From Acidovorax sp. Leaf191 (GTDB lineage Bacteria > Pseudomonadota > Gammaproteobacteria > Burkholderiales > Burkholderiaceae_C), in contig NZ_LMPT01000020.1 in the NCBI RefSeq assembly GCF_001424425.1, forward strand, positions 161,441 through 225,440: a stretch of 64,000 nucleotides of DNA, read 5' to 3'. The notes beneath the pieces are model-generated. The model searched no databases, had not been told where the DNA came from, and worked only from the letters and a program-made list of their open reading frames with translations. This document shows, in pieces, positions 52,412 through 61,220 of this stretch (the stretch's first letter is position 1; every line of letters starts with the position of its first letter). A program made the translations under genes and the position numbers.

Positions 52412-53434
52412 TTGCATTCAGCGGTATTGCTCCCTGCCTCACACGCCAGTACCACCCCCTTGCTCTTCGGCGACGACCGTTGCGTGACGTTCTCCGCCCC
52501 GGCCGCATTCGGAGCCGCCGTGCTGCCGCTGTGGCCCCGGCTGCAGGACTGCGATGCCAAGCCGCGCGACGGGAGCTTTGCGGGGCGGACCGCGTCCATC
52601 CTGCTGCCCGGCATGTCGGTGATGGCTGCGTCGTTCACATCGCTGCGGGTGTCCGTGTCCGACAACACGCGCACGTCCGTCGCCTTCCAGCTGCAAGGGA
52701 ACAACCGGCTGCGCATCCAGAACCGCACGCTGGAGTTGAACGGCACCCGGTGCCTGTTCGTTCCGGTGGGCTCCGGCCCGCAGGAGGCTGTCGGCCAGGA
52801 CCAGAACGTGCTCATGATGCAGATCGATCCGCAGGCGCTGCACGCGGCGGCGCGGGCGCTGCGGGGGCTGGAGCCCGACCACCCGGTGGACCTGGACTGC
52901 GGCCACGCGCGCTTTCTCACCGCGGCGACCGGGCCGTCCCTGGAGGCGCTGGCGCGCCACATCGGCGCCACCATCAACCTGCACGCGGACCACATCCACC
53001 TTCTGCACCAGCTCGGGTTCCAGGACTTCGTGTACCGCCAGCTGGTCCTGCTGTTCAGGCCCGACTGGCTGACCGCCGCCCCCCCGCTGCCGCGCGCGGG
53101 CAGCCTGCGGGAGCGGCGCGCCATCGACAGGGTGTGCGATGCCATGCTGGCCGACCCGGGGGCCCGGTTCACCATCGGCGGGCTGGCCGAGCTGGGGGGC
53201 CTGTCGGTCAGGGCCCTGCAGTACGCGTTTCAGAGCCGCTTCGGCCAGTCGCCGATGCAGTGGCTGCGCGATCAGCGGCTGGACCATGCCCGCAGGCTGC
53301 TGCTGCAGGGCAGCGCGCAAAGCATCGCGCAGATTGCGCTGGGCTGCGGTTTTGCCACGGCCAGCAGTTTCTCGGCGTTCTATCGCGAGCGCTACGGCGA
53401 GTCGCCCGCACAAACCCGTGCGCGGGGCCTTTGA
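52412..53434 (+). CDS. AraC-family transcriptional regulator
   Basis: The 340-residue protein has an N-terminal cupin-like ligand domain and a C-terminal double helix-turn-helix (from about residue 240: IGGLAELGGLSVRALQYAFQ, then IAQIALGCGFATASSFSAFY). It belongs to the AraC-binding-domain-like group. The start is uncertain: TTG at 52412 is used because there is no suitable ATG before homology; TTG at 52427 is another candidate. Target unknown. Confidence 0.85.
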   Translation: MHSAVLLPASHASTTPLLFGDDRCVTFSAPAAFGAAVLPLWPRLQDCDAKPRDGSFAGRTASILLPGMSVMAASFTSLRVSVSDNTRTSVAFQLQGNNRLRIQNRTLELNGTRCLFVPVGSGPQEAVGQDQNVLMMQIDPQALHAAARALRGLEPDHPVDLDCGHARFLTAATGPSLEALARHIGATINLHADHIHLLHQLGFQDFVYRQLVLLFRPDWLTAAPPLPRAGSLRERRAIDRVCDAMLADPGARFTIGGLAELGGLSVRALQYAFQSRFGQSPMQWLRDQRLDHARRLLLQGSAQSIAQIALGCGFATASSFSAFYRERYGESPAQTRARGL

Positions 53435-53456
53435 GGGCGGTGCGCTGCCCGGCCCC

Positions 53457-54179
53457 TCAATAGCCGTGCTGCGCCCGGAAGTCCCGCGCCTGGCCGAAGT
53501 GCCCATTGCCGATGAAGGGCACGGGCGGGCGCAGGGCGGACAGCGGCGAGGGGTGGTTGGACATGAGCAGCAGGTGCCCGCGGTCCTGGGGGATCAGGGC
53601 GCGCTTGGATTGCGCGTGCGAGCCCCAGAGCATGAACACCACCGGCCGCTCGCCCTCGGCCACGTGGCGGATGACTGCGTCGGTCAGCGCTTCCCAGCCC
53701 TTGCCGGCGTGGCTAGCGGGCTGGCCCTCTTCCACCGTGAGGCCGGTGTTGAGCAGCAGCACGCCGTTTTTTGCCCACTTCACCAGGCTGCCGCCGGGCT
53801 GCGGGAACGGTGGGAAGGCCACGCCCAGGTCGCGCTGCATTTCCTTGAAGATGTTCTGCAGAGAGGGCGGCAGGCGCACGCCCGGCGCCACCGAGAACGC
53901 GAGCCCCTCGGCCTGTCCGCGGCCGTGGTACGGGTCCTGGCCCAGGATGACCACGCGCACCTCGTCCGGCGGTGTGAGCTCCAGCGCGCGCAGCGGGCGG
54001 GGTGGGAAGATCACCGCACCCGCATCAAGCCGCGACTGCAGAAACGCCAGCAGCGACTGGCCGCGCGCGCCGGCAAAGAAGTCATCGACCAGCGGCTGCC
54101 AGCCGGGTGCTACAGGCCAGTCCGCGGGGTCGGCGGTCTGCAGTTGGGTGGGGTTCGCAGCGGCGTCATTCATGGTCAA
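53457..54179 (-). CDS. ung: Uracil-DNA glycosylase
   Basis: The 240-residue base-excision repair enzyme has the catalytic Asp82 in VVILGQDPYHGRGQAEGLAF, the LLLNTGLTV segment, and the DNA-intercalation loop HPSPLSALR. It lies 62 bases after trpC on the same strand, at the end of the trp cluster. Confidence 0.97.
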   Translation of the reverse strand: MTMNDAAANPTQLQTADPADWPVAPGWQPLVDDFFAGARGQSLLAFLQSRLDAGAVIFPPRPLRALELTPPDEVRVVILGQDPYHGRGQAEGLAFSVAPGVRLPPSLQNIFKEMQRDLGVAFPPFPQPGGSLVKWAKNGVLLLNTGLTVEEGQPASHAGKGWEALTDAVIRHVAEGERPVVFMLWGSHAQSKRALIPQDRGHLLLMSNHPSPLSALRPPVPFIGNGHFGQARDFRAQHGY

Positions 54180-54241
54180 AAAGGCCTCTACCGCTTGATG
54201 GACAAGCGCAACAAGCTATCAAATCTGGAGCAAACGTAGAA

Positions 54242-55042
54242 TCAGGCGAACAGCCGTGCCAGCGCTTCACCCGGCTCCGGCGCGCGCATGAACGCCTCGC
54301 CCACCAAAAACGCGTGCACGCCGGCATCGCGCATGCGCTTCACGTCGTCGGGCTTCAGGATGCCGGACTCGGTGACCAGCAGCCGGTCCGCAGGCACGTC
54401 CTTGAGCAGGCCCAGGGTGGTGTCCAGCGTGACTTCGAAGGTGCGCAGGTTGCGGTTGTTGATGCCCACCAGCGGCGTCTTGAGCTTGAGCGCGCGCTGC
54501 AGCTCGGCGCCGTCATGCACCTCCACCAGCACCGCCATGTCCAGGCTGCGCGCGATGGCCTCGAAATCGGCCATCTGGGCGTCGTCCAGGCTGGCCGCGA
54601 TCAGCAAGATGGCGTCGGCGCCCATCGCCCGCGACTCGTAGATCTGGTACGCATCGACCATGAAGTCCTTGCGCAGCACCGGCAGCTGGCAACTGGCACG
54701 CGCCTGCTTCAAGTAATCCACGCTGCCCTGAAAGAACTGCTTGTCCGTCAGCACCGACAGGCAGGCCGCGCTCACCTGGCCGTCGCCGTCGGCATAGCTC
54801 TGCGCGATGTCGGCGGGGATGAAGTCGGCGCGCAGCACGCCCTTGCTGGGGCTGGCCTTCTTGACCTCGGCAATCACCGCCGCCTGGCCCTTGGCGATCT
54901 TGGCGCGCAGCGCGCCTTCGAAGTCGCGCGTGAGCACACGGCTCTCGGCATCGGCGCGCACGGCGTCCAGCGGCATGCGCTTCTTGGCCGCGGCGACTTC
55001 TTCGTGCTTGACGGCCACGATCTTGTTGAGGATGTCGGACAT
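54242..55042 (-). CDS. trpC: Indole-3-glycerol phosphate synthase
   Basis: The 266-residue TIM-barrel enzyme forms the indole ring in tryptophan synthesis. Signatures: [63 protein letters not shown] and [12 protein letters not shown]. It is monofunctional (no PRA isomerase domain). The start at 55042 ([16 protein letters not shown]) is from homology. A membrane-protein gene separates it from trpD. Confidence 0.98.
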   Translation of the reverse strand: MSDILNKIVAVKHEEVAAAKKRMPLDAVRADAESRVLTRDFEGALRAKIAKGQAAVIAEVKKASPSKGVLRADFIPADIAQSYADGDGQVSAACLSVLTDKQFFQGSVDYLKQARASCQLPVLRKDFMVDAYQIYESRAMGADAILLIAASLDDAQMADFEAIARSLDMAVLVEVHDGAELQRALKLKTPLVGINNRNLRTFEVTLDTTLGLLKDVPADRLLVTESGILKPDDVKRMRDAGVHAFLVGEAFMRAPEPGEALARLFA

Positions 55043-55117
55043 GAATTGAACCTTCAAAAATTTAAGAAACAAGAGCGGCGATCCGCAAGCAGAGTTTTGA
55101 GGCGCGCCGGTGCATGG

Positions 55118-55732
55118 TCATTTGCGAACGGTTCGCGTGGGGTGGTGTTGCACCGACAGCGGCGCGCCCGATCGCCGTATGCCAAGCCTCTCTGCCATGT
55201 GGCTCAAGCACCGATCAAGAACTCTCAGTTCTGCCGGACCACAGCGGCGCATGTGGATCACGGTGAGTGAAGCCACAGGCCCTTTACGCGCATGACGAAG
55301 TTCCAACTGGAAAGACATTCCCTGATCATCGCCACCGCCACCTGGGTAGCAACCCAGACTGTAGTCAGGCCCGACCTCGATCGGGGACAACTCCGGCAGC
55401 CCAACCGGGTTGAACTTGCGCTGTTGAAAATCGACCGCCCATCCGCAGCTTTCACGGCGCCGCTGAGCACGTCTCGACGCAAAAAATGCACCGCCAAATA
55501 CGCATCCAACGACCAGTCCCGACACTAGCGCCCATTTCCACGGCACCTCTACCGACATGAGCATCAAGAGCCAGAGTGACGAGCCCAAAGGGACCAAGGC
55601 GGAAAACACAACCAAAGCCCGGTTCTGACCTGGAAGCTCAAGAGGCAGCCACACCCGGGATTGCTGTTGCACAGCAGTCGCCCACGCCTCAAAAGTGCGT
55701 TGGCGGGGCAAGGGTCGTTCAACCGCGCTCAT
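55118..55732 (-). CDS. Predicted membrane protein of unknown function within the trp cluster
   Basis: The 204-residue product is not recognised. Two hydrophobic helices (about residues 40-60 and 66-88) form a hairpin, followed by a soluble C-terminal region with a DYSLGCYPGGGGDD loop and RCGPAELRVLDRCLSHMAERLG. The DNA is visibly less GC-rich than its flanks (57% in one counted 60-base line here against 68% in a trpD line) and uses codons such as GTA, TTT, AGA and CTA rarely seen next door. That suggests an acquired gene inserted between trpD and trpC. Confidence 0.6.
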   Translation of the reverse strand: MSAVERPLPRQRTFEAWATAVQQQSRVWLPLELPGQNRALVVFSALVPLGSSLWLLMLMSVEVPWKWALVSGLVVGCVFGGAFFASRRAQRRRESCGWAVDFQQRKFNPVGLPELSPIEVGPDYSLGCYPGGGGDDQGMSFQLELRHARKGPVASLTVIHMRRCGPAELRVLDRCLSHMAERLGIRRSGAPLSVQHHPTRTVRK

Positions 55733-55762
55733 TCACCACTATCGATCAGAAAACCGACGCGT

Positions 55763-56794
55763 TTACATCGCAAGCGCATGCGTGCGCGTGACCATCTGCT
55801 CAAGCTTGGCCAGCGCTGCGCCGGAGGCGACCGCGGCCCGCGCTTTGGCCAGACCTGCGGGCACCGAGTCGACCACGTTGGCCGCATACAGCGCCACGCC
55901 CGCGTTCAGGCAGACGATGTCCTGCGCGGCGCCGGGTTCGCCCTTGAGCACGCCGATCAGCATCTCGCGCGACTGCTCGGGGGATTCGACCTTCAAGGCG
56001 CGGTTGCTGGACATCGACATGCCGAAGTCCTCGGGGTGGATTTCGTACTCGGTGATCTGGCCGTTCTTCAGCTCGCCCACCAGGGTGGCCGCGCCCAGGC
56101 TGACTTCGTCCATGCCGTCGCGGCCGTAGACCACCATGGCGTGTTCGGCGCCCAGGCGCTGCAGCGCGCGCACCTGGATGCCCACGAGGTCGGGGTGGAA
56201 CACGCCCATCAGGATGTTGGGCGCGCCCGCCGGGTTGGTCAGCGGGCCCAGGATGTTGAAGATGGTGCGCACGCCCAGCTCCTTGCGCACCGGGGCCACG
56301 TTCTTCATGGCCGGGTGGTGATTGGGTGCGAACATGAAGCCGATGCCCACCTCTGCGATGCACTGCGCGATCTGCTCGGGCTTGAGGTTGATGTGGATGC
56401 CCAGCGCCTCCATCACGTCGGCACTGCCGCTCTTGCTGGAGACGCCACGCCCGCCGTGCTTGCTGACCTTGGCACCGGCCGCCGCCGCCACGAACATGGA
56501 GCAGGTGGAGATGTTGAAGGTGTTGGCGCCGTCACCGCCCGTGCCCACAATGTCCACCAGGTGCTTGCTGTCCGGCACGTGGACCTTGGAGGAGAACTCG
56601 CGCATGACCTGCGCGGCCGCCGTGATCTCGCCGATGGTTTCCTTCTTCACGCGCAGGCCGGTGACGATGGCCGCGGTCATGACGGGCGACAGCTCGCCGC
56701 TCATGATCATGCGCATCAGGTGCAGCATCTCGTCATGGAAGATTTCGCGGTGCTCGATGGTGCGCTGCAGCGCTTCCTGAGGGGTGATGGACAT
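55763..56794 (-). CDS. trpD: Anthranilate phosphoribosyltransferase
   Basis: The 343-residue enzyme couples anthranilate to PRPP. The PRPP loop [39 protein letters not shown] and the [16 protein letters not shown] segment are diagnostic. It lies 26 bases after the LysE-type gene. Confidence 0.98.
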   Translation of the reverse strand: MSITPQEALQRTIEHREIFHDEMLHLMRMIMSGELSPVMTAAIVTGLRVKKETIGEITAAAQVMREFSSKVHVPDSKHLVDIVGTGGDGANTFNISTCSMFVAAAAGAKVSKHGGRGVSSKSGSADVMEALGIHINLKPEQIAQCIAEVGIGFMFAPNHHPAMKNVAPVRKELGVRTIFNILGPLTNPAGAPNILMGVFHPDLVGIQVRALQRLGAEHAMVVYGRDGMDEVSLGAATLVGELKNGQITEYEIHPEDFGMSMSSNRALKVESPEQSREMLIGVLKGEPGAAQDIVCLNAGVALYAANVVDSVPAGLAKARAAVASGAALAKLEQMVTRTHALAM

Positions 56795-56820
56795 GGGAAG
56801 AGGTCTCCGTCTCTAGGTTT

Positions 56821-57489
56821 TCAGGGCGCCGGGCGGTCTGAGAACGCCAGCTTGAGGCCGAAGCCGATGAACATCGCACCCGCGACGCGGTCGAGCCAGT
56901 GCATGCCGCGCTGCACCGCGCCCACGCGGCGCGCCATCCAGCCCGCCGCCAGCGCCCAGGCCGTGTTCACAGGGATGGCATTCACGTTGAACAGCACCCC
57001 CAGCAGCACGAAGGCCAGCGCCTTGTTGTCCGTGCCCGGCGCAATGAACTGTGGCACGAAAGCCAGGAAGAAGATGGCGACCTTGGGGTTGAGCACGTTG
57101 GTCCAGAAGCCGCCCATGAAAATGCTGCGCAGCGAGACTGGAACAGCCGGGGCCGCCTGGGCTGCGGCAATCGCCGCACCGCTGCCGCCGTCGCCCGATG
57201 CCTTGGAGAACAGCATGCGCACGCCCATCCACAGCAGGTAAGCCGCACCCACCCACTTGAGCACGGTGAACGCCGTGGCCGATGCGGCCAGCAGCGCGCC
57301 CACGCCCACCGCAGCGGCAAAGATGTGCACGAAGCACCCGGCGGTGATCCCCAGGCCCGCCACGATGCCAGCACGTGTGCCGGAGCGCAGCGCGTTGGAG
57401 ACGATGTAGAGCACGTCGGGGCCGGGCGTGAGGTTGAGCAGCCAGCCGGCCGCGATGAACATGAGCAACTGGTGCGTTTCGATGATCAT
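56821..57489 (-). CDS. LysE/RhtB-family amino-acid exporter
   Basis: The 222-residue protein has six hydrophobic segments and the family signature [21 protein letters not shown] near the N-terminus, plus [21 protein letters not shown]. LysE-family proteins export amino acids and related metabolites. Its ATG overlaps the trpG stop (ATGA), so it is translated with the anthranilate synthase genes. Export of a tryptophan-pathway compound is plausible but unproven. Confidence 0.9.
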   Translation of the reverse strand: MIIETHQLLMFIAAGWLLNLTPGPDVLYIVSNALRSGTRAGIVAGLGITAGCFVHIFAAAVGVGALLAASATAFTVLKWVGAAYLLWMGVRMLFSKASGDGGSGAAIAAAQAAPAVPVSLRSIFMGGFWTNVLNPKVAIFFLAFVPQFIAPGTDNKALAFVLLGVLFNVNAIPVNTAWALAAGWMARRVGAVQRGMHWLDRVAGAMFIGFGLKLAFSDRPAP

Positions 57490-58058
57490 GCGCGCTGCTC
57501 CAGGAAGTTCTTCAGCATCGCGTGGCCGTGTTCGGTGAGGATGCTCTCGGGGTGGAACTGCACGCCCTGGATGGCCAGCTCCTTGTGGCGCACGCCCATG
57601 ATCTCGCCGTCATCCGTCCAGGCAGTGACCTGCAGCACGTCGGGGCACGCGGCGCGCTCGATGGCCAGCGAGTGGTAGCGGTTGACCGTGAATTTTTCGG
57701 GCAGGCCCGCGAACACGCCCTGCTGCGTGGTGGTGATGACGCTGGTCTTGCCGTGCATCAGCTCTTGCGCACGGACGATGGTGCCGCCGAACGCTGCGCC
57801 GATGCTCTGGTGGCCCAGGCACACACCCAGGATGGGCAGCTTGCCCGCGAAGTGCTGGATCGCCGCCACCGAGATGCCGGCCTCGGCGGGCGAGCACGGG
57901 CCGGGGGAGATCACCAGGCGGTCGGGGGCGCGCTGCGCGATGCCTTCGAGGGTGATCTCGTCGTTGCGGAACACCTCGACCTCGGCACCCAGTTCGCCGA
58001 AATACTGCACGATGTTGTAGGTGAAGCTGTCGTAGTTGTCGACCATCAAGAGTTTCAT
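57486..58058 (-). CDS. trpG: Anthranilate synthase glutamine amidotransferase subunit
   Basis: The 190-residue class I amidotransferase feeds ammonia to TrpE. The catalytic nucleophile is Cys80 ([17 protein letters not shown]), with His/Glu in [14 protein letters not shown]. It begins [20 protein letters not shown]. Its ATG overlaps the chorismate mutase stop. As in many bacteria it may also serve PabB in folate synthesis. Confidence 0.98.
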   Translation of the reverse strand: MKLLMVDNYDSFTYNIVQYFGELGAEVEVFRNDEITLEGIAQRAPDRLVISPGPCSPAEAGISVAAIQHFAGKLPILGVCLGHQSIGAAFGGTIVRAQELMHGKTSVITTTQQGVFAGLPEKFTVNRYHSLAIERAACPDVLQVTAWTDDGEIMGVRHKELAIQGVQFHPESILTEHGHAMLKNFLEQRA

Positions 58059-58456
58059 GCTGCGCTCCCTGCGGTCTGTGGTGCGGCCGCGTCGCTGGCG
58101 TGCCCGGCGCGCAGGCGCGCGAACTCGCGGTGTTCGTAGGCAATGGAGGCTTCCATGATGCCGCGGTAGATGGCTTCGATCAGGTCGGGTTGGCCGCCTT
58201 CGGCCTGGGCCGCGGCGCGCACGCGGCGCACGATGGCCTCGATGCGGGCCACGTCGCGCACCTGGGCGTCGCTCTGCTTGATGCGCGCGGCCTGCGTCAT
58301 GTAGCCGCTGCGCTCCACGAGCAAGGGCACGAGCACGTCGTCGAGCGCGTCGATGCGCGCACGCACCTCGGCCATGGTGGTGCAGTGCTGCACCTTGCCG
58401 ATGGCCTGCGCCGTGACGTCGGTGCCTGCGTCGGCGGTATGGGTCGCGTTGCTCAT
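58055..58456 (-). CDS. AroQ-class chorismate mutase
   Basis: The 133-residue helical protein has the AroQ pattern [33 protein letters not shown] (cited in part: [13 protein letters not shown] and [13 protein letters not shown]) and [14 protein letters not shown]. It would convert chorismate to prephenate, the competing branch to anthranilate. Its ATG overlaps the trpE stop and its stop overlaps the trpG ATG (both ATGA). The PchB-like isochorismate-pyruvate lyase subgroup shares this motif and is the alternative. Confidence 0.85.
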   Translation of the reverse strand: MSNATHTADAGTDVTAQAIGKVQHCTTMAEVRARIDALDDVLVPLLVERSGYMTQAARIKQSDAQVRDVARIEAIVRRVRAAAQAEGGQPDLIEAIYRGIMEASIAYEHREFARLRAGHASDAAAPQTAGSAA

Positions 58457-59970
58457 TCCAGCCCCTCCTCGACGAGTTCTGCCGCGCGCAGCAGGGCGCG
58501 GGCCTTGTGCTCGGTTTCCTTCCATTCCAGCTCGGGCACCGAGTCGGCCACCACGCCGGCCGCCGCCTGCACGTAGAGCGTGCCGTTCTTGATGATGCCG
58601 GTGCGGATCGCGATGGCCACGTCCATGTCGCCCGCGTAGCTCAGGTAGCCGCAGGCGCCGCCGTACAGGCCGCGCTTGGTGGGCTCGAGCTGGTCGATGA
58701 GTTCCATCGCATGCACCTTGGGCGCGCCGGTGAGCGTGCCGGCCGGGAAGGTGGCCTTGAGCACGTCGATGGCCGTCATGCCGTCGTTGAGGATGCCTTC
58801 CACGTTGCTCACGATGTGCATCACATGGCTGTAGCGCTCGATGGCAAAAGCCTCGGTCACCTTCACGGTGCCGGTCTTGGCGATGCGGCCGATGTCGTTG
58901 CGCGCCAGGTCGATCAGCATCACATGCTCGGCGCGCTCCTTGGGGTCGTTGATGAGCTCGACCTCGGCAGCCTTGTCCTTCTCCAGCGTGGCACCGCGGG
59001 GCCGGGTGCCGGCCAGCGGGCGGATGGTGACCTTCTGGCCGTCGGGCGTGTTCTCCTGGCGCACCAGGATCTCGGGGCTGGCGCCCACCACATGGAAGTC
59101 GCCGAAGTCGTAGAAGTACATGTACGGCGACGGGTTCAGCGAACGCAGCGCGCGGTACAGGGAGAGCGGGCTTTCGGTGTAGCGCTTGTGGATGCGTTGG
59201 CCGACTTGCACCTGCATGAAATCGCCCGCGGCGATCAGCTCCTTGGCACGGTCCACGGCGGCGAGGTAGTCGGCCTTGGAGAAGTCGCGCTGCGCGGGGT
59301 GGCTTTCGGTGGGCTTGACGATGGGCGCGCTCACCGAATACTTGAGCTGCTCCTTGAGGTCGCGCAGGCGCTTCTTGGCCTTGGAATACGCCTCCGGCTG
59401 GGCCGGGTCGGCGTAGACGATGAGGTAGAGCTTGCCCGACAGGTTGTCGATGACGGCGAGTTCTTCGCACTGCAGCAGCAGGATGTCGGGGCAGCCCAGC
59501 GTGTCGGGCGGGCAGGTGTCTTCGAGCTTCTTTTCGATGTAGCGCACCGCGTCGTAGCCGAAGTAGCCGGCCAGGCCGCCGCAAAAGCGCGGCAGGCCGG
59601 GGCGCAGGGCCACCTTGAAGCGCTTTTGGTAGGCCTCGATGAAGTCGAGCGGGTTGCCCGCGGCGGACTCCACCACCTGTCCGTCGGTCACGACCTCGGT
59701 CTTGGCATTGGCGCCGAAGCCGCTGGCGCGCAGCAGCGTGCGCGCCGGCAGGCCGATGAAGCTGTAGCGCCCGAAGCGCTCGCCGCCCACCACGGATTCG
59801 AGCAGGAAGCTGTGCTTGCCGCCGTCCTTGCTGTGCGCGAGCTTCAGGTACAGGGAAAGAGGGGTTTCGAGGTCCGCAAAGGCTTCGGCCATGAGCGGAA
59901 TGCGGTTGTAGCCTTCGCCGGCCAGGCTTTTGAATTCAAGTTCTGTGATCACGGGGAGAGCTCCCAGCAT
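58453..59970 (-). CDS. trpE: Anthranilate synthase component I
   Basis: The 505-residue enzyme makes anthranilate from chorismate with TrpG. The allosteric tryptophan site motif LLES is present ([20 protein letters not shown]), as are the chorismate-binding segments ([45 protein letters not shown]). It is the first gene of the cluster. The upstream 364 bases hold a candidate leader peptide. Confidence 0.98.
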   Translation of the reverse strand: MLGALPVITELEFKSLAGEGYNRIPLMAEAFADLETPLSLYLKLAHSKDGGKHSFLLESVVGGERFGRYSFIGLPARTLLRASGFGANAKTEVVTDGQVVESAAGNPLDFIEAYQKRFKVALRPGLPRFCGGLAGYFGYDAVRYIEKKLEDTCPPDTLGCPDILLLQCEELAVIDNLSGKLYLIVYADPAQPEAYSKAKKRLRDLKEQLKYSVSAPIVKPTESHPAQRDFSKADYLAAVDRAKELIAAGDFMQVQVGQRIHKRYTESPLSLYRALRSLNPSPYMYFYDFGDFHVVGASPEILVRQENTPDGQKVTIRPLAGTRPRGATLEKDKAAEVELINDPKERAEHVMLIDLARNDIGRIAKTGTVKVTEAFAIERYSHVMHIVSNVEGILNDGMTAIDVLKATFPAGTLTGAPKVHAMELIDQLEPTKRGLYGGACGYLSYAGDMDVAIAIRTGIIKNGTLYVQAAAGVVADSVPELEWKETEHKARALLRAAELVEEGLE

Positions 59971-60334
59971 TTCGCAGCGCGTGTCCCGGCTTTGTGAGCA
60001 AGCAAATAGGTCAACGGGGCGCTACGGTCCATTCGGTCGGCCTGCCGCTGCAGGCTGCAGGGCGAGGGCCACGGGTGCACGCTGGGGCAAGAGCCCAGGT
60101 GCCATCAGGCGTTCAGGCAGACAGGCGGACGCCAGGGCCAGGCTCCCCGGTCGCTGCAACCTGTGATGAACACGTGGTGAATGAACATGGGCCAAAGTGT
60201 AGCAAAGGTTTTTTGCCGATCCATTTTCGACGGGCCTCCCTACAACGCCGCAACCAATCGAAAACCCTGTTGCGGCAAAAGCCGAGCACAGCAACAATTT
60301 GAAACGAACGACCGTTCTTTTTTAGGAGTTGCGC
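59971..60334. other. Divergent control region of trpE and the chalcone-isomerase-like gene
   Basis: Apart from the candidate leader peptide (60105-60188) this 364-base stretch contains an A/T-rich patch (60200-60215, AAAGGTTTTTTG) and, on the plus strand, the AGGAG ribosome binding site (60324-60328) for the downstream gene. I see no convincing plus-strand promoter. Confidence 0.5.
60105..60188 (-). CDS. Candidate trp leader peptide
   Basis: A 27-codon frame upstream of trpE starts MFIHHVF and contains AWPWR, two tryptophan codons separated by one. Several hairpin-forming stretches follow it before trpE (for example CTGGG...CCCAG and CCTGC...GCAGG), but none ends in a T tract. A TACACT -10-like box lies just before the ATG. 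Position and Trp content fit an attenuator; the absent terminator and weak ribosome binding site leave doubt. Confidence 0.35.
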   Translation of the reverse strand: MFIHHVFITGCSDRGAWPWRPPVCLNA

Positions 60335-60925
60335 ATGAAGTTCTGCAAGCGTTGCGCGGTGACATTGGCTGCCTGGGTACTGGCGGCCAGCGCGATCGCC
60401 CAGCCCGTGACCGTGGCCGACGTGAAGTACGCGGAGACCGCGACCGTGAGTGGCAGCACGCTGCAGCTCAATGGCGCAGGCGTGCGCTACAAGGCCGTGT
60501 TCAAGGTGTACACCGCGGGCCTGTACCTGGAGAAGAAGGCGCAGTCGCCGCAGGAAGTCGCAGCCCTCAAGGGCCCCAAGCGCGTGAGCATCACCATGCT
60601 GCGCGAGATCGACTCCACCGAGCTGGGCAAGCTGTTCTCGCGCGGCATGGAGGACAACATGGACAAGGCCGCGTTCTCCAAGCTCATCCCGGGCGTGCTG
60701 CGCATGAGCCAGATCTTCTCGGAGCACAAGAAGCTGCGCGCGGGCGACCAGTTCATGATCGACTGGATTCCGGGCACCGGCACCGTGATCACCGTCAAGG
60801 GCGAGCCGCAGGGCGAGCCTTTCAAGGAGCCCGAATTCTTCAACGCGCTGATGGGCATCTGGCTGGGCAATGCGCCCGCGGACTGGAAGCTCAAGGACGC
60901 CATGCTGGGCAAGCCCGCGGGCTGA
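60335..60925 (+). CDS. Secreted chalcone isomerase-like protein
   Basis: The 196-residue protein has a signal peptide (MKFCKRCAVTLAAWVLAASA, cleaved after AIAQ) and the chalcone-isomerase-like core: NGAGVRYKAVFKVYTAGLYL, SITMLREIDSTELGKLFSRG, GDQFMIDWIPGTGTVITVKG and FFNALMGIWLG. Bacterial members are periplasmic and of unknown substrate; they lack the flavonoid context. An AGGAG ribosome binding site lies six bases before the ATG at 60335. Confidence 0.92.
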   Translation: MKFCKRCAVTLAAWVLAASAIAQPVTVADVKYAETATVSGSTLQLNGAGVRYKAVFKVYTAGLYLEKKAQSPQEVAALKGPKRVSITMLREIDSTELGKLFSRGMEDNMDKAAFSKLIPGVLRMSQIFSEHKKLRAGDQFMIDWIPGTGTVITVKGEPQGEPFKEPEFFNALMGIWLGNAPADWKLKDAMLGKPAG

Positions 60926-61220
60926 CTGCACGCCAGAGGGTCCGGGTCAAGCCCCGGGCAAACCCCCACGCGATGAGGCCACTTCTTGTCGCGCGGCCGA
61001 CAGATGCCGGCACTGCCGGCGCGTAACCTTCATGCAGCGTTTTTTTACAGCGCCGCACCACCCACGGCCCCGTACTGACCTACACCGACCCGCTACTGCA
61101 CATCCCCTGCAGCGCGGCGGGCCGCAGCCTCCTCCCCGCTACCCGCGCCCCGGAACGAGCTGTCTGCAACGCAACGACCTCCCGCCTTTCACGAAGACCT
61201 CTTCTGCGCCGGACACCACC

